Both the position numbers and the translations under genes were made by a program. Under the pieces are notes generated by a model. It was given only the letters and a program-made list of their open reading frames with translations, had not been told where the DNA came from and ran no database searches. Shown in pieces: positions 1 to 10,559 of a stretch of DNA of 64,000 bases; positions within the stretch are counted from its first letter, which is position 1, and each line of letters opens with the position of its first letter. The stretch spans positions 1-64,000 of the forward strand of contig WHUX01000232.1 of the NCBI GenBank assembly GCA_015179025.1, given 5' to 3'. Source of the DNA: Terfezia claveryi. Lineage: Eukaryota > Ascomycota > Pezizomycetes > Pezizales > Pezizaceae.

Positions 1-129
1 GTGTTGGCTTGTTGGTAATCCATCTTTTTGCCCATTCTCCGATTTCCTGGATAGCTTCTTCTCAGCTAAGAGCTAGTGGAGGTGGATAAGCTGGCATTTA
101 TTGTACTGGTGCTAGTTCCTTTTGAGGCT

Positions 130-705
130 CATTTGCGAATAAGATATGCACAATACGAGTCGTAAGGAATTCCTTCTCCTTCTTAAGAACTGAGACTGTC
201 AGGTCATAGTTCAATCTGCCATGTCCGTGGTGGTTGCAGATTGCACATGTTTCGACGGTGAACATGCGGTTGTTTATGGCGTGGGAGCTGCCATGACTGG
301 ACAGTAAAAATCATGGTAAAAGAACCAGTGCATCCTTTTGTATTGTTGACAATTGCTATGAGCCAGGTCGATAGCAATTTCTTTTGCTTCTTCAGGAGCA
401 AGGGTATTTTGTTGTACGTTTTCAGAAAATGGAGGCCTATATCTTAGTCCAAGAACTGTTGAGGGTTTGTTCTTGTTTATATTGGGTATACAATCATACC
501 CACTGAAAACTTCTTCTGGTATGGTATATAGAGTCTCATCGTCTGAGGACTCTTCTTCCTTCATCATATCATATTCGCTTTCTTCATCCTGGATACCCTT
601 GAAGTATGGACAGAAGATATGGTGTCCAAGTTCTTCGGCTCTTCCATGACATTTGTTGAAGTCGCAGTCGACATGCTTGAAATTGATAGCTCCACGAGAA
701 ACCAT
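130..705 (-). pseudogene. G1 copy 1: Cys/His-rich linker between RNase H and integrase
   Basis: This part of the pol polyprotein lies downstream of RNase H. At about 600-680 is a Cys/His cluster of form C-x4-C then HH-x3-C (around NCDFNKC and HHIFC in the G1 family). An acidic stretch rich in E, S and D follows. At about 208-262 is a knuckle CAICNHHGHG whose last Cys is Tyr here but Cys in copy 2. Canonical gypsy pol normally goes from RNase H directly into the integrase zinc-binding domain, so this is an added module. Role unknown; nucleic-acid binding is an inference from the CCHC form. Confidence 0.7.
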
Positions 706-840
706 ATTGTTCTGTATAGAGGTTTCTGGTAAGTGGAAAGTTCTTAAAGCGTTGGTAGAGATGTTGCAGTTGTAGGTATGGTTAGGAGGATCGATGCTGT
801 TGGAAATATAATCATCCTCGTGGTGGGAGTGTCCAAGTAT

Positions 841-1976
841 TTATGCTTTCTTGATAGAGCGTCTGCTATAAAATTTTTCTTTCCTGCGGTATCTGTATTC
901 TGTATCAAATTCCATTAGGTAATCTTGCCATCGCCTCAATTTTTGAATTGCAGGCGTTTGAGTATGGAAGGTTACTAACGGTTTGTGGTCGGTAAGGATA
1001 GTGAACTTGTGACCTCTCAATTGTGCTTCAAAAAATTTTAATGAGTCAATAATCGCTAATAATTCCTTTTGAAAGGTAGGATAATTGAGTTGTGCTGGAT
1101 TAAATTTTCTAGAGTGGAAGCATGATGGTCTGATGTGCGTCAACGGTCCTTGACCTATCCAAGATCCTAGTCCAACATCACTAGTATCACAGACTAAATA
1201 TTTGGGTTCAGTAGATTCATTATTCCAGGGTTTTAAAACATGTGGGGAATTCACGAGTTCCTTGAGTTTTTCAAACGCTGTATTATGAGTATCTGTCCAT
1301 TCCCATTTCTTTGTTTCTCCTTGCAGTTCTGACAGGGTGCTTGCATACGATGCCAAGTCAGGAATAAATCTGCTGAGATAATTAACGATTCCAAGGAATC
1401 CTCTAAGATCCTTTTTTCTTGTAGGAGTTGGAAATGTTAATATAGTAGTCCTCTTCTTCGGGTCTACATGTAATCCATCTGATGTCAAAACGTGTCCTAA
1501 GATTTCCAATCTTGAGTAAAGAACTGGCATTTGCTTTCTTTGAGATAAATTTCTCGTCCTGTAGACGTTGAAGTACTTTCTTCAATAATTCTATATGTTC
1601 TTCATACGTTTTAGAGAATATAATAATATCATCAATATAGATGATTAAATTTTTATAGACCATGTCTTAAAAATTTCATGCATAACGCAACCATGGTAGC
1701 TGGTATGTTACGATCCCCTTGTTGCATAACTCTACTTCTGAAATATCCCATGTGACATAAAAAGGTAGAGTGTTGCTCAGATTCTTATATTCCTATATTA
1801 AAAAATCCGTCGGCTAAGTCGAGCTTAGTCCAAATGGGATTCTCCGCTACTAGTTCAATTGCTTCATTAATATCTGGCAATGGGGTGTGGTCCGGTTCGA
1901 CGGCTAAATTGCGGTCTCGACAGTCATTGACATGTCTGGCTTCTTCCGGTTTATCTAGTTTAGGGATAGTGAACAT
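841..1976 (-). pseudogene. G1 copy 1: reverse transcriptase and RNase H, frameshifted
   Basis: Reverse transcribes the element RNA and removes the RNA strand. The frame runs from 1976 (fingers, TIPKLDKPEEARHVND; palm IWTKLDLADGFF, first catalytic Asp) to a YIDDIIIFSKTYEEH block near 1620 (catalytic DD), the thumb, and RNase H with D (VCDTSD), E (QKELLAI) and D (ILTDHK) at 1200-970. Three frames are needed: a break lies near 1664-1785, and a second near 1510 where copy 2 reads without interruption. The 3' end of RNase H is also frameshifted near 880. Copy 2 at 54661-56202 keeps one open frame over the same domains, so these are decay, not programmed shifts. Confidence 0.9.
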
Positions 1977-2136
1977 GACTACAGCATTTGTGTATTTTCT
2001 ACTCTATATATATGACCTGATGCTTCTTCTTCGACTAATTTGTCATGGATTTGTTGTCTAAATCAATTTCTTGAGGGTCACCATTTTGGTATCCAAGTAG
2101 CTCCTGCTTTTGGTTTGATAGAGTGATTAATTTTTC

Positions 2137-2710
2137 TTAGTGAGGTAATTCCCGTGGAATTGTCTTGGGAAATAATAAGGGAAACTCCGTTACAGGGTTG
2201 AATTGTTTCTGTACCGTAGAAACAGCTGTCACGAGTTCTCTTTCTGAATCGGTTTCTTCTGCGTCACTAATATTTTCCCAATTATCCGGTTCACTATAAT
2301 CTGTAACTGATTCGCAGCTGACCTGAGTATATGCTGATCTTATACTATTCGCTATAGTTCTAGATCCTTTCCATACACTTAGCTGGAATCGAGGAATATT
2401 TTCCGGTTGGATAGTAACTGGTTCCTGATGGGCAGGAATTATTGCTCGCACTTTGCTGAGAGCAGGTTCTCCTAGTATCATGTCCCATCCAGTCAAATGA
2501 GCTACATAGAACTTCGTTCTTCTACATAACCTATCAATCAAGTTGATAGTACAAGCTTTGTCTATCGTTCCTTTTGAGCCTTTAATTGCAGTACTTAATG
2601 ATTTCTTCTCGATACTTCTAGTTGGTATTTTGTATAGGTGTACAAATTGAGAATTGATTAAGTCTCCTCCCTTCGATTTGGAGATCAATTAAAGCTAGTG
2701 CGGGGTGTTC
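2137..2710 (-). pseudogene. G1 copy 1: retropepsin-like region lacking a DSG motif
   Basis: Between nucleocapsid and reverse transcriptase, where gypsy elements carry the aspartic protease. The frame has LINSQFVHLYKIPTRSIEKK, then AIKGSKGTIDKACTINL and GWDMILGEPALS, the order seen in retropepsins (active-site strand, flap, ILG strand). Just upstream the expected D-S/T-G triad reads as ALIDLQ, and copy 2 gives the same IDLQTKGGDLIN in frame, so the variant is a family feature and not damage. A one-base shift near 2680 separates the triad from the rest in this copy. Confidence 0.7.
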
Positions 2711-2827
2711 GTTAGCTTTAAGAATACCTTGCTAAAATCTGGTACCTGTCTTGACAAGGTCGTTCTTGATTTTATCCTTGTTGTTTTTATCCCTGTGGCT
2801 ATCGGCATAGCTAAATCTTGTGCGGCT

Positions 2828-3124
2828 GTACGCATGGGTACCTTATTTTTTCGTTTCTACATTCCTTATAGGAGTGTCAGGGTTCCAACACCATAGACAT
2901 TTCTTGTCTCTAATTAATTGCATCTTCGTCTTCTGATCCAATTTTTTTGTGATGGTGTCCCAATCTGAGTCCTTCCGATTTTCTGTGTTGGGTTTGGTGT
3001 TGGGATTGCTGCTAGGATTAAATCCTGTTTTTGTCGTTGATTCTGGTCCCTGCGTGGACCGTGACTTGATTTTCATTCCGAGGGTGTTGTCGTCGGGATG
3101 TATTTGTTGTGGATGGTGGGGCAA
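2828..3124 (-). pseudogene. G1 copy 1: nucleocapsid zinc knuckle region
   Basis: Basic, Gln/Thr/Asn-rich stretch followed by the start of a CCHC knuckle (CLWCW-N-P-D), the usual C-terminal part of Gag that binds element RNA. The frame slips before the His and last Cys; in copy 2 (57120-57260) the equivalent site keeps the order Cys, Cys, His, Cys. It directly follows the capsid part and precedes the protease. Confidence 0.65.
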
Positions 3125-3170
3125 TATCCTTCTTGGAGCTTCATATGACTCCGCTTGATGTACGAGCTGA

Positions 3171-4455
3171 TCATATGACCATTCTTCTTTGATTAAAGGA
3201 ATTAATGTAGCTGAATATATGGTGGCAGGTGATTAAGAAACTTTCTTCTTTTACTTCCTGCAATATTGATTGTTTGCCATCCTTGTCAATCAATTTGATT
3301 TGCATTTCAGTAAGCCAGTTGGCAAACTGTTTGATTCCCATGTGACGTCCGTCCTTGTATGGTGTGGCTGTCTCCCATCGTTTCCACAAAATGTCCTTAC
3401 TAGTAGAGGGTATCAGAAAATCCCTTAGCGCTAGTATGAAACCAAAGAATGTCGCATTCTTTCCTTTTTCTCTTAGGAATTGATTATAAGTAGTAAGTGC
3501 GCTTCCTTCCATTCTGAATCCAACAATTTCCAAGCTGAAGCGCCTTCTAAATCTATTCTTTTGAGAACAAACCAACTTGCATTGCTGTGGCCCAAGAGTC
3601 AAAATATTGTGAGTCTTGCCATTTTTGTCTTCTCCTCTTAATTTTTCTGGCATATCAATCTTTATTCCTTTTAAGCATTCGTTGCTTTATGGTTACCCAT
3701 TGTAACCATTCCTGTTGTAGATTCCCATTGCTGGTGTTCAACTGATTTTCCTCGTTTGGGTTTTCTTTTAAGAGTTTGACTTGCAACTGACGATGCCTTA
3801 TCAGAGTCCGAGCTATCATCTCCGCTATATCGGGGTCTCGTCCTCCTCCTTGTGTTTTCTGCTTCTGTTGGTCTAGTCCTGTATCTAGATCATCATCGTC
3901 TTCTGGTAATTCTATATCTTCTGGTGGTTGGTCTTTGTTGTCTGGTTCTTTGGCTGACCCAGTCCTCCTTTCTGGTGTCTCAGGTGCCCGACCTTTGCCT
4001 TTCGATTGATCTTTTGGTGTTCTCAGGAACGCTCCTGGAAGTTCTTTGCTAGGATTGAAAAAATCCTCCGCAGTATGTGCTGATTCTTCTAGATGAGTGC
4101 CGCTTATCATGAATGCCATTATTTCTTCCCAGTTATTTATTACCCAATTCGGTTTCCTTAAAAGTGGAACAACAGGTTTCCTTAATTCTTTACTTAAAAA
4201 TGCGTTCATTTCTAAGTCTTCTTCTTTGAATGGGTAAGGTGTTAGCCATAAGTAGTGTTTTGCTACGGCTTCCATTAAGAGTCGAGTATCATCAGGATGA
4301 TACTGTTGGGCATGTCCCATTGAGCGAGTATATTTCAAAATCTCCTCAATTGTTGGAAGATGTCTGTCCCAAAATTCTTCTGGTGCGAGAGGTAAAGCCA
4401 TACTAAAATATAGTTTGGTTCCTGCTCCACCTGGTTCTCCTAATTCTATATCCAT
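3171..4455 (-). pseudogene. G1 copy 1: gag (matrix/capsid), split by a frameshift
   Basis: Two abutting frames: 4455-3655 (266 codons) and 3653-3171 (160 codons). The first starts MDIELGEPGGAGTKLYFSMA and has a helical segment, then an acidic, Pro/Gln-rich linker (ELPEDDDDLDTGLDQQ) and a basic end. The second has the capsid-like part (GSALTTYNQFLRE, KQFANWLTEMQIKLIDKDG). The two parts overlap by one frame change around 3654; copy 2 continues from one to the other at the same place. Structural protein of the retroelement particle by position and by resemblance to retrotransposon gag; assignment of sub-domains is an inference. Confidence 0.75.
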
Positions 4456-5063
4456 GGCAGATTTATTTCCCCTTCTGTGTTAGGAACTATAAATCTGGTC
4501 TTTCTGGGAGTTTCTTCTACTAATTTCTTAATATCTTCGGGTAACATAGTTAACCGTCTCGACCTCTTAGTCTTCTTACTAGTTCAGATGCCATTATGTC
4601 TGATTTCGTCGTCTGTCCGCAACCAAATGCAGCTGGTTATGCGATACGATCGTCGAGTTACTTTTCTTCTTTGGCACCTTTTTGTGCTGATGGTGTGGTG
4701 GCTGATGATCCTTATGATCTCCGTTCGACTGACGGTTCTGTTGGCTCGGTGGCTCACGAGGCTGGTGAGGCTGGATGTCAGGATCCTGATGTTTCTTATG
4801 GTCCTGGTTTTTCTTTGTCTACTGGTCTAGAATCTAGTTCTAGTTCTTCCGGCAAGAGTATCACTTTTTCTGCTTGGTGTGTTGAGGTAGACGTTGGGGG
4901 CGCAGAGGTATTGGTAGAGATGTCTGGGCCTAAGGAAGGTTTTGATGGAGGTAATTCTTTTCTGGAGGAAATGGCTGCAGTGGAGGCAGCGAGATTTGAG
5001 CCTTGGGATTGTGACGCTTGGTTGTTTAGACCAATTATTCCTAGGACCTGGGGGGCCGGTTTT

Positions 5064-5330
5064 TCAATGGTGTACTGGATTTACAGGTACAGATGTAATG
5101 GCGGTTGCCAGGAGTGCAAGATGAGTTATCGATCTTATTGGAAAAAGTGTTGTAAACGAGGGTGGAATTGTTTTATATGGGATACCACTGCCCGTTAGAG
5201 CTCTGCTTAGCTTGCTTCTAAGTCTTTTGTTGATGTACTGCAGTTGAGAGTCTGATATCTCATTTGTTGGATTTTGTTGGCTAGCTAGTTGAATAACGAT
5301 ATCGATTTTATATGTGCACTTGGGTGTCAA
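5064..5330 (-). other. G1 copy 1: 88-codon leader ORF, unknown
   Basis: An open frame starting MTPKCTYKIDIVIQLASQQN lies 95 bases inside the 5' LTR, before gag. It has no motif I recognise. Copy 2 has a similar sequence at 59400-59680, but with stops. It may be the true N-terminal part of gag, since the region down to 4460 also has coding-like texture on the minus strand, or simply an untranslated leader. Plus-strand ORFs over 4477-5198 are low-complexity shadows. Confidence 0.3.
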
Positions 5331-5424
5331 ATTGTATACACTTGCGTGAGTGTAATAAAGGTATCCGAAGGTTGATCAGGCCTTGGATTTAAGAGTAAAG
5401 ATTAGGTAAGTGAGTTAAAAAAAA

Positions 5425-6103
5425 TGTAATGAATGGTACTAGACAGTATTTATTCGGTACCGTTTATACAATCTATATCCGTAGGCACGGACATTTGTGT
5501 ATTTCGGTTCTGCTGAGGTAAGACCTCAGAAGGGTAGGGAGATTACTATGTGGGACGTTCCCAAAGGGAACAGTAATTAACTGGTGTAATCTATCTTATA
5601 TGATTTGTGCTATCTAAGCTATATGATCTTGATCTGATCGGAATATAGGCTTGCTTGCTCTGAATGCTTGCTTGGTTGCTTCTTGTCTTTCTGTAGATTC
5701 CAGAGGGAATTCAGCGGCCTATTTATACTCGTCTGAGATCGAATGACTAAGGAAATAAATACAATAAAGGGTGGCACACCAAAAGGTGGTGCGCTGTACA
5801 AAAAAGGTCATGTGGCCATAGTAATGAGTCACACGCCATAAACGATGGTCATGTGGCCATAGTAGTGACTCACACGCCTTTAAACAGAGGTCACGCGGCC
5901 ATAATGAGGGTGTCTTCATATGGCAAGTGCCATGGAACTTCCCATGGCAGATTCCGCGTGCTATGGACGCTTATAAAGCAATAGGAGGTGGTAGAAGGCT
6001 AGTCCTTCAACCGAGAGCTTAGTTACATAACATAGTTGTAATATAGGAAATACAAAAGTATATCATCAATTATATAAGCAATGAAACAACGTTCTCCATT
6101 ACA
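5425..6103 (-). repeat. G1 5' LTR (copy 1)
   Basis: 679 bp bounded by TGTAAT...ATTACA. It matches the LTRs at 15393-16071, 48804-49473 and 59764-60434. Inside, 5803-5905 holds three copies of a roughly 43-bp unit containing GGTCATGTGGCCATA and GAGTCACACGCC. Acts as promoter and polyadenylation region of the element. No match to a usual tRNA primer site (TGG...) is obvious next to it. Confidence 0.95.
5720..5728 (-). promoter_or_regulatory. TATA box in G1 LTR
   Basis: GTATAAATA on the minus strand, conserved in the solo LTR (TATAAATA at 15769-15776) and in copy 2 (near 60050-60058). Conservation in copies of different age and the position in the LTR suggest the core promoter. Confidence 0.55.
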
Positions 6104-6289
6104 CAAAAGCTCTAACGTTTTTGGCACTCCAGAGTGACCTGCAACTAGGCTGTCATGATGCTCTTCTATTAGTCTCAGCCGTAACCTTCCTTCTGGTATA
6201 TAGAGCTGATCACGGTGGTATAGAAGGCCCTCCTGGACGGTACACTCGGCTAGGGAGATTTTGGGGTAGCGGCGCTGGCCAGAATCCAC
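6104..6289 (-). pseudogene. G3 integrase zinc-binding fragment
   Basis: The frame has LIEEHHDSLVAGHSGVPKTL, the His half of the HHCC zinc-binding domain that precedes the integrase core (H...H-x-G-x-x-KT). The Cys pair and the DDE core are missing because the G1 LTR begins right after this point. Further pol sequence should lie beyond the left edge of the window, on the far side of G1. Confidence 0.85.
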
Positions 6290-6529
6290 TGCAGCGATAA
6301 TTTCTTTGGCCAGGAGGTCATCTTCGTATGCCTATCTTACCACTTGTCAGAGGTCAGCTCTCACCTCAGCCTCCGCATTAGCCTCAGCCTCCGCATCAGC
6401 CTCACCAAGGACATTAGCCACCAGATCAAGGTTTTTGGTCTTCAATACTACCTGATTTTAGTATTTTAGCCTTTCATCCCCCCCCTTAGGGAGATCTCCT
6501 GATCTCCAGGTTAACGCATCAGGCTTGCC

Positions 6530-7126
6530 ACCAGCTTTTCTGGGTCGGTACTTAATCTTGAAGTTGAACTAAGAGAGGAATTCTGACCACCTAGCCTGCC
6601 GTTGGTTAAGCAGCTTGGTAGTTGTAAAATACTCAAGGTTTTTGTAATTAGATAATACCTCAATAATCCCCTTAGCTGACTCCAGATATAGCCTTCACTT
6701 CTCGAACGCCCTTACAATAGCCATCAGCTCCTTGTTGTAGATCTCGTAGTTGCACTCAGCTGGGGAGTGCTTTTTTGAGAAGTAGGCTACTGGGTGAAGG
6801 ATACCATTGACATACTGAGAGAGGATTCCCGCAGAGACATAGTCGGAGGCATCGGTTTCTACGATATATTCCTGGTCAGGGTCAAAATATACCAGGATCG
6901 GTACTGAGCAGAAGGCTTCCTTGAGGTTCTGGAAGGCAGATTGGGCTTCTGGATTCCAGTCGAAGCACCGGTCTTTTTTGGTCAGTGCGGTGAGGGGGGC
7001 TACAATCTTCAAATACCCTAGAATGAACCGTCGGTAGAAGTTAGTGAATCCCAAGAGGGCTTGAACATCCTTAAGATTTGCTGGAATTTGCCATTCCTGG
7101 ACAGTGGTAACCTTGGCAGCGTCCAT
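6530..7126 (-). pseudogene. G3 RNase H region
   Basis: Starts with the thumb/connection block [14 protein letters not shown] and continues to RNase [16 protein letters not shown] (Asp), [20 protein letters not shown] with ELMAIV (Glu). A TGA in place of TGG after AFEK at about 6695 ends the open frame; the reading continues below it ([16 protein letters not shown], then [17 protein letters not shown]) down to about 6530. The catalytic Asp and Glu are present. Removes RNA from the RNA-DNA hybrid in the G3 life cycle. Confidence 0.85.
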
Positions 7127-8626
7127 CCTAATGCCCTCCGTAGTGATGATCAGTCCCAGATACTTGACCTCCTACATATGAAACTCACATTTCTCGGGCT
7201 TGAGGTTCAATCCGGCTTGCTCCAGCTTTTTCAACACCTGCTGGACATGAATCTTGTGTTCTGCTAGGGTATCCAAATAAATCAAGATATCGTCAAGGTA
7301 AGCCGTGCAGAACACATCCAAGAAGTCTCGCAGGGTGTTATTAATAAAGTGTTGGAAAGAGGCCGGGGCATTGATTAAGCCGAAGGGCATGACATTGTAC
7401 TCGAAGTGGCCATAGCGAGTTCAGAAGGCCGTTTTCCACTCCTCCCCCTTGGCAATCCGTACCAGGTTGTATGCCCCTCTCAAATCCAGTTTGGTGAACC
7501 ATTTGGCCTTGGAAAGCCTGGCTAATATCTCCTGGATTAGAGGCAGGGAGTACCTGTTCTTGACCATTATCTCATTCAGCCCCCAATAGTCCACATATAG
7601 CCCAAGAGAACCATCCAATTTCTTGATGAATAGTACCGGGGCGCCCGCTGGTGAGGAGCTGTGCCGAATAAAGCTCTTGTTGAGGTTTTCCTCCAAGTAC
7701 ATCTTCAAAGCTTCTAGCTCTAACCGGGACATTCCGTAGAGGGGCCTATAGGGAGGGGTCTTACCCTCTATCAGTGGAATAGTATGGTCATAGGGTCGGT
7801 TGAGTGCGAGTTTCTCTGCAGCCTTTTCCAAGAACAGATCAATGAACTCGTAGTATTTATCTGGAACTATGGACTTCCACTCCTCCTTAGGCCGCATTTT
7901 ATTGATCTCCAGGTTCACCTCATATATAGACAGGGCATGAGCTTTCAGCTTGTACCTCCTGGTAAGGTAAGCGAAAGCCCCTACTCCAATAAAGCTAACA
8001 TTCAGAGGTTTTTGGGGACTCAGGGGCATAGAAGAGACAGGGGAAACCGAGGGCACAGGGGATACCGGGGGCACAGGGGAAACCGGAGGAATAGTGGCAT
8101 TGAGGTGTGCAAGCAGCAGTACCACCTGAGTCGGGTGGATTATTGGGGGTAGCAATGCGCACAGCCCAGTCACAGTAGTTTTTGGATCCCCACAGTATTT
8201 TTTGCAATAAGTGCTGTTGAATCGCAAGGTGTAAGAGCTGAAGCTGACTGATACATCGTGCATCCTAAGCCAGGGGATCCCAAGAACAATTGGGTACTTT
8301 AGCTTGGTTACGAATATTGGGAGATTTTCCGAGTAATTACCCATGGCACTGGGCAGGCACGCGAGGTCGGTAATCACTCCAGAAGAGATAGGGCGGCCGT
8401 CGATAACATCAAGAAGGCGGGGAGTCTTTAGCTTGGAGGTTGGTATAGAGTTTTTACTGACGAAGGTCTGGTCAATGAATGCTATTCCTGAAGCACCATA
8501 ATCTATGGGAGCTGATGTAACTACTGTTTTATCATTGAACTTGACAGTTATAGGTACAACGAAGTGCTCGCCAAACAGGCGAGACTCATCAACAGACATA
8601 GATGTAGGCAAAGAAAATGCAGACAA
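7127..8626 (-). pseudogene. G3 protease and reverse transcriptase
   Basis: From 8626: a retropepsin-like domain with PIDYGASGIAFID, where the usual Ser/Thr of DSG/DTG is Tyr, then YPIVLGIPWLRMHD. A Pro/Val/Ser linker follows (8100-8020, a short in-frame minisatellite). The reverse transcriptase has [52 protein letters not shown] and [10 protein letters not shown], so the catalytic aspartates are present. A stop at about 7421 (TGA for CGA) and one at about 7172 (TAG for CAG) interrupt an otherwise continuous frame; both fit C-to-T change. Confidence 0.92.
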
Positions 8627-8667
8627 AGATAAATGACCTGGAGCAGGTCCCTTGCTAGTGTTAGTAA

Positions 8668-9857
8668 CTAGGCAAGGGACTCTCCTTTTCCCGACTCTTC
8701 AACCTCTTCGATCCGTAATTCGGTTATGGTGTGGGCGGCTAGGGAGCGGTTCTTGCGGAGGGGACATGCTGCAATGAAGTGGTCCCCCTTTCTGCAAGCA
8801 ATGCACAAACCGTTAGTGCGGCAGCGGTCCCTTTCCTCCTGGGTGAGGCAGAGTCTCCCAGACGAGAGATCCATAAGGATGGTCCCTCCTACAACCAACG
8901 ATGGGTGTGCAGGTTTGTCAGCCGAGGACAGAACTTAGGCAAGCTTGAGGGTTGGTTGCTGTTGCTAGTGCTGTTGTGGTGGTTGCTGAGGTGAGCAGGT
9001 GGAAGGGCAGAAGGTAGGGCAGTGTCTCAACCTAGCCATCCATTGTTCCACCCTAGATGCCTGGTCGATTAATTCATCGAGGCTCTTGGTCTCTAGGAGG
9101 GTGACCATGGCTTGTTGAAGTTCGTCATTCAGTCCCTCCTGGAACTGCTCGAGCTTTGACTGGTCGATCCACAATACTTCTGCTGCCAGCCTGGAGAACT
9201 CTACCACATATATGGACAGATCTGAATTATGTTGTTTTAGGGCTTGGAGGGCTCGGCTAGCCATGCCCATGGCATCGGGGTCCCCAAAAGCCCTGTCTAG
9301 AATAGCGAAGAATGCCGAGATGCTGTCCAGCTTAATCCCAGTCTTAAGGACATATAGCTGGATTTGATCTACTGCCTTACCCTCCAGCAGAGTAAAGACA
9401 TAAGCCAATCAGTGTTGCTCGGATAGAAATCTGGCTGAGTCCCCATTGAGTTTAAGGTTTACCGAGTTCTTTCAGGCTCGGAGGTGAGCCCTATCCCTAT
9501 TGAATTTGGGGGGGTTGGAATACTTTTGGTTTTGGCGGTTGGTGCAGAGGGTGAGGTTGCCGACATAGCAGCCATAGCGTGGTTGAGGGTCTAGATTGTG
9601 GATCACTCGTTGGCCAAAGCGATAGTGGCATTGTCGAGGTCATTTTAGAGTACTATGATTTCTTCATTAGCGGATCTCAGTTTTCATTTGGCTATAGCCA
9701 AGCTATTGCCGAGTTTGGCTCCGATGGTATCCATGGCCTTGAAAATGTCGATAACCTCTCAACGATAGGCATTCAATTCATTCGGGCCTGAGGGTATAGG
9801 GGAGCTTCTCCAGGTCTGGAACCTGACGGCAGGTGGTGGGAGAGCTGCTCCTAACAT
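8668..9857 (-). pseudogene. G3 gag with CCHC knuckle, several stops
   Basis: The likely start is ATG at 9857 (MLGAALPPPAVRF). An N-terminal helical part (KAMDTIGAKLGNSLAIAK) leads to the retrotransposon gag domain (LAYVFTLLEGKAVDQIQLYV at about 9400; DELIDQASRVEQWMARLR at about 9050) and a knuckle CIACRKGDHFIAAC at about 8790, exact C-x2-C-x4-H-x4-C. The frame is broken by TGA/TAG/TAA stops where Trp, Gln or Arg is expected and by a slip in a run of C/G near 9510. Forms the particle and packages RNA. Confidence 0.85.
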
Positions 9858-10376
9858 GACTGCGTACCAGTTGGTTCAAAGGATCCAACATAGTATAACA
9901 ACGGCTCTAGGGACAAGGCGACCAAAGGGTACGCCGGGGCAGTGGCACTGGGGAATCGAATACATAGGAGCGCTAGGTGTGTGATCTGGGGAAAGGCTAG
10001 GAGCAAGGCAAGGGCAGGGCTAGGGTAACATATATGTAGGAACGCTACATATGTAACCGGGGAAGGCTGGGACGGGGGCAAGGATAGGAGGCAAGAGAGA
10101 TAGAGGGTAAGAGGCACGAGGCATATGGAGACAGTTGCCGCATGTGTCAGACAGAGGCAGCTGTGCTGCAGAGCTGTTCACCAGACAAGAGGGTGCATAA
10201 GGGAGGTGCACAAGCATTGGGAGAGGCAAGGTCCTATATTGGATATATAAAACATTGGATGGGGATCTAATGACAGTACGAGGGACAGGCTCTATATATA
10301 TATAACTCGGTCAAGGCAATGGGGGAAATAAGCTTCCCTATCTCGGAAGCCAGCAAGGTAACGATAACAATAACCC
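9858..10376 (-). other. G3 leader / possible LTR, no gene
   Basis: No convincing coding sequence: the ORFs here are Pro/Leu-rich shadows of a GGCAAGG/GGGGCAAGG-rich tract. A plus-strand TATATATATATAA lies near 10290. By position upstream of G3 gag this should hold the G3 leader and perhaps its 5' LTR, but without a second copy I cannot bound them. Confidence 0.4.
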
Positions 10377-10541
10377 ATTACCTGCAATCGCAGGTGATGA
10401 TAAAGACAACAATAGTAATAACCTATCACCTACATCGCAGGTGATGCCGAGGTCAACAATAACGATAACCCATCACCTGCGATCGCAGGTGATGATAAAG
10501 ACAATAATGGCAATGACCCATCACCTGCGATCGCAGGTGAT
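10377..10541. repeat. Four near-identical 22-bp palindromes, 48-bp period
   Basis: The palindrome ATCACCTGCGATCGCAGGTGAT occurs exactly at 10472-10493 and 10520-10541, and with one or two changes or a deletion at 10377-10398 and 10425-10445. Units start 48, 47 and 48 bases apart; the AT-rich spacers (GATAAAGACAACAATA type) are less conserved. The array ends 18 bases before the G2 LTR. Confidence 0.9.
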
Positions 10542-10559
10542 AACAACTGAATACATGGT

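Larger units (their letters stand above)
1..6103 (-). mobile_element. Ty3/gypsy LTR retrotransposon G1, copy 1 (3' part beyond window)
   Basis: Read on the minus strand the order is 5' LTR (5425-6103), leader, gag, CCHC nucleocapsid, protease region, reverse transcriptase, RNase H, then a Cys/His-rich linker; integrase and 3' LTR lie beyond base 1. A second copy at 48804-60434 has the same order and confirms it. The copy is inactive: gag and pol are broken by frameshifts. It sits inside the integrase of element G3; the 5 bases right of the LTR are CAAAA, a candidate target duplication whose partner is outside the window. Confidence 0.93.
6104..9857 (-). mobile_element. Ty3/gypsy LTR retrotransposon G3, 5' part, truncated by G1
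   Basis: Minus-strand order: gag with CCHC (9857-8668), protease and reverse transcriptase (8626-7127), RNase H (7126-6530), start of integrase (6289-6104). The integrase stops exactly at the end of the G1 LTR, so G1 inserted into G3. The LTRs of G3 are not identifiable: the 3' one is outside and no second copy exists here to define the 5' one. Confidence 0.9.

Noticed and set aside
4477..5198. Plus-strand ORFs of 117 and 200 codons over the G1 leader/gag start.
   Set aside because: They run opposite to the element, have low-complexity Ser/Leu/Val composition, and copy 2 does not keep them open.
10472..10541. GCGATCGC as a cyanobacterial HIP1 site.
   Set aside because: Only four sites in one tandem array in a fungal context; the conserved unit is the longer 22-mer palindrome.
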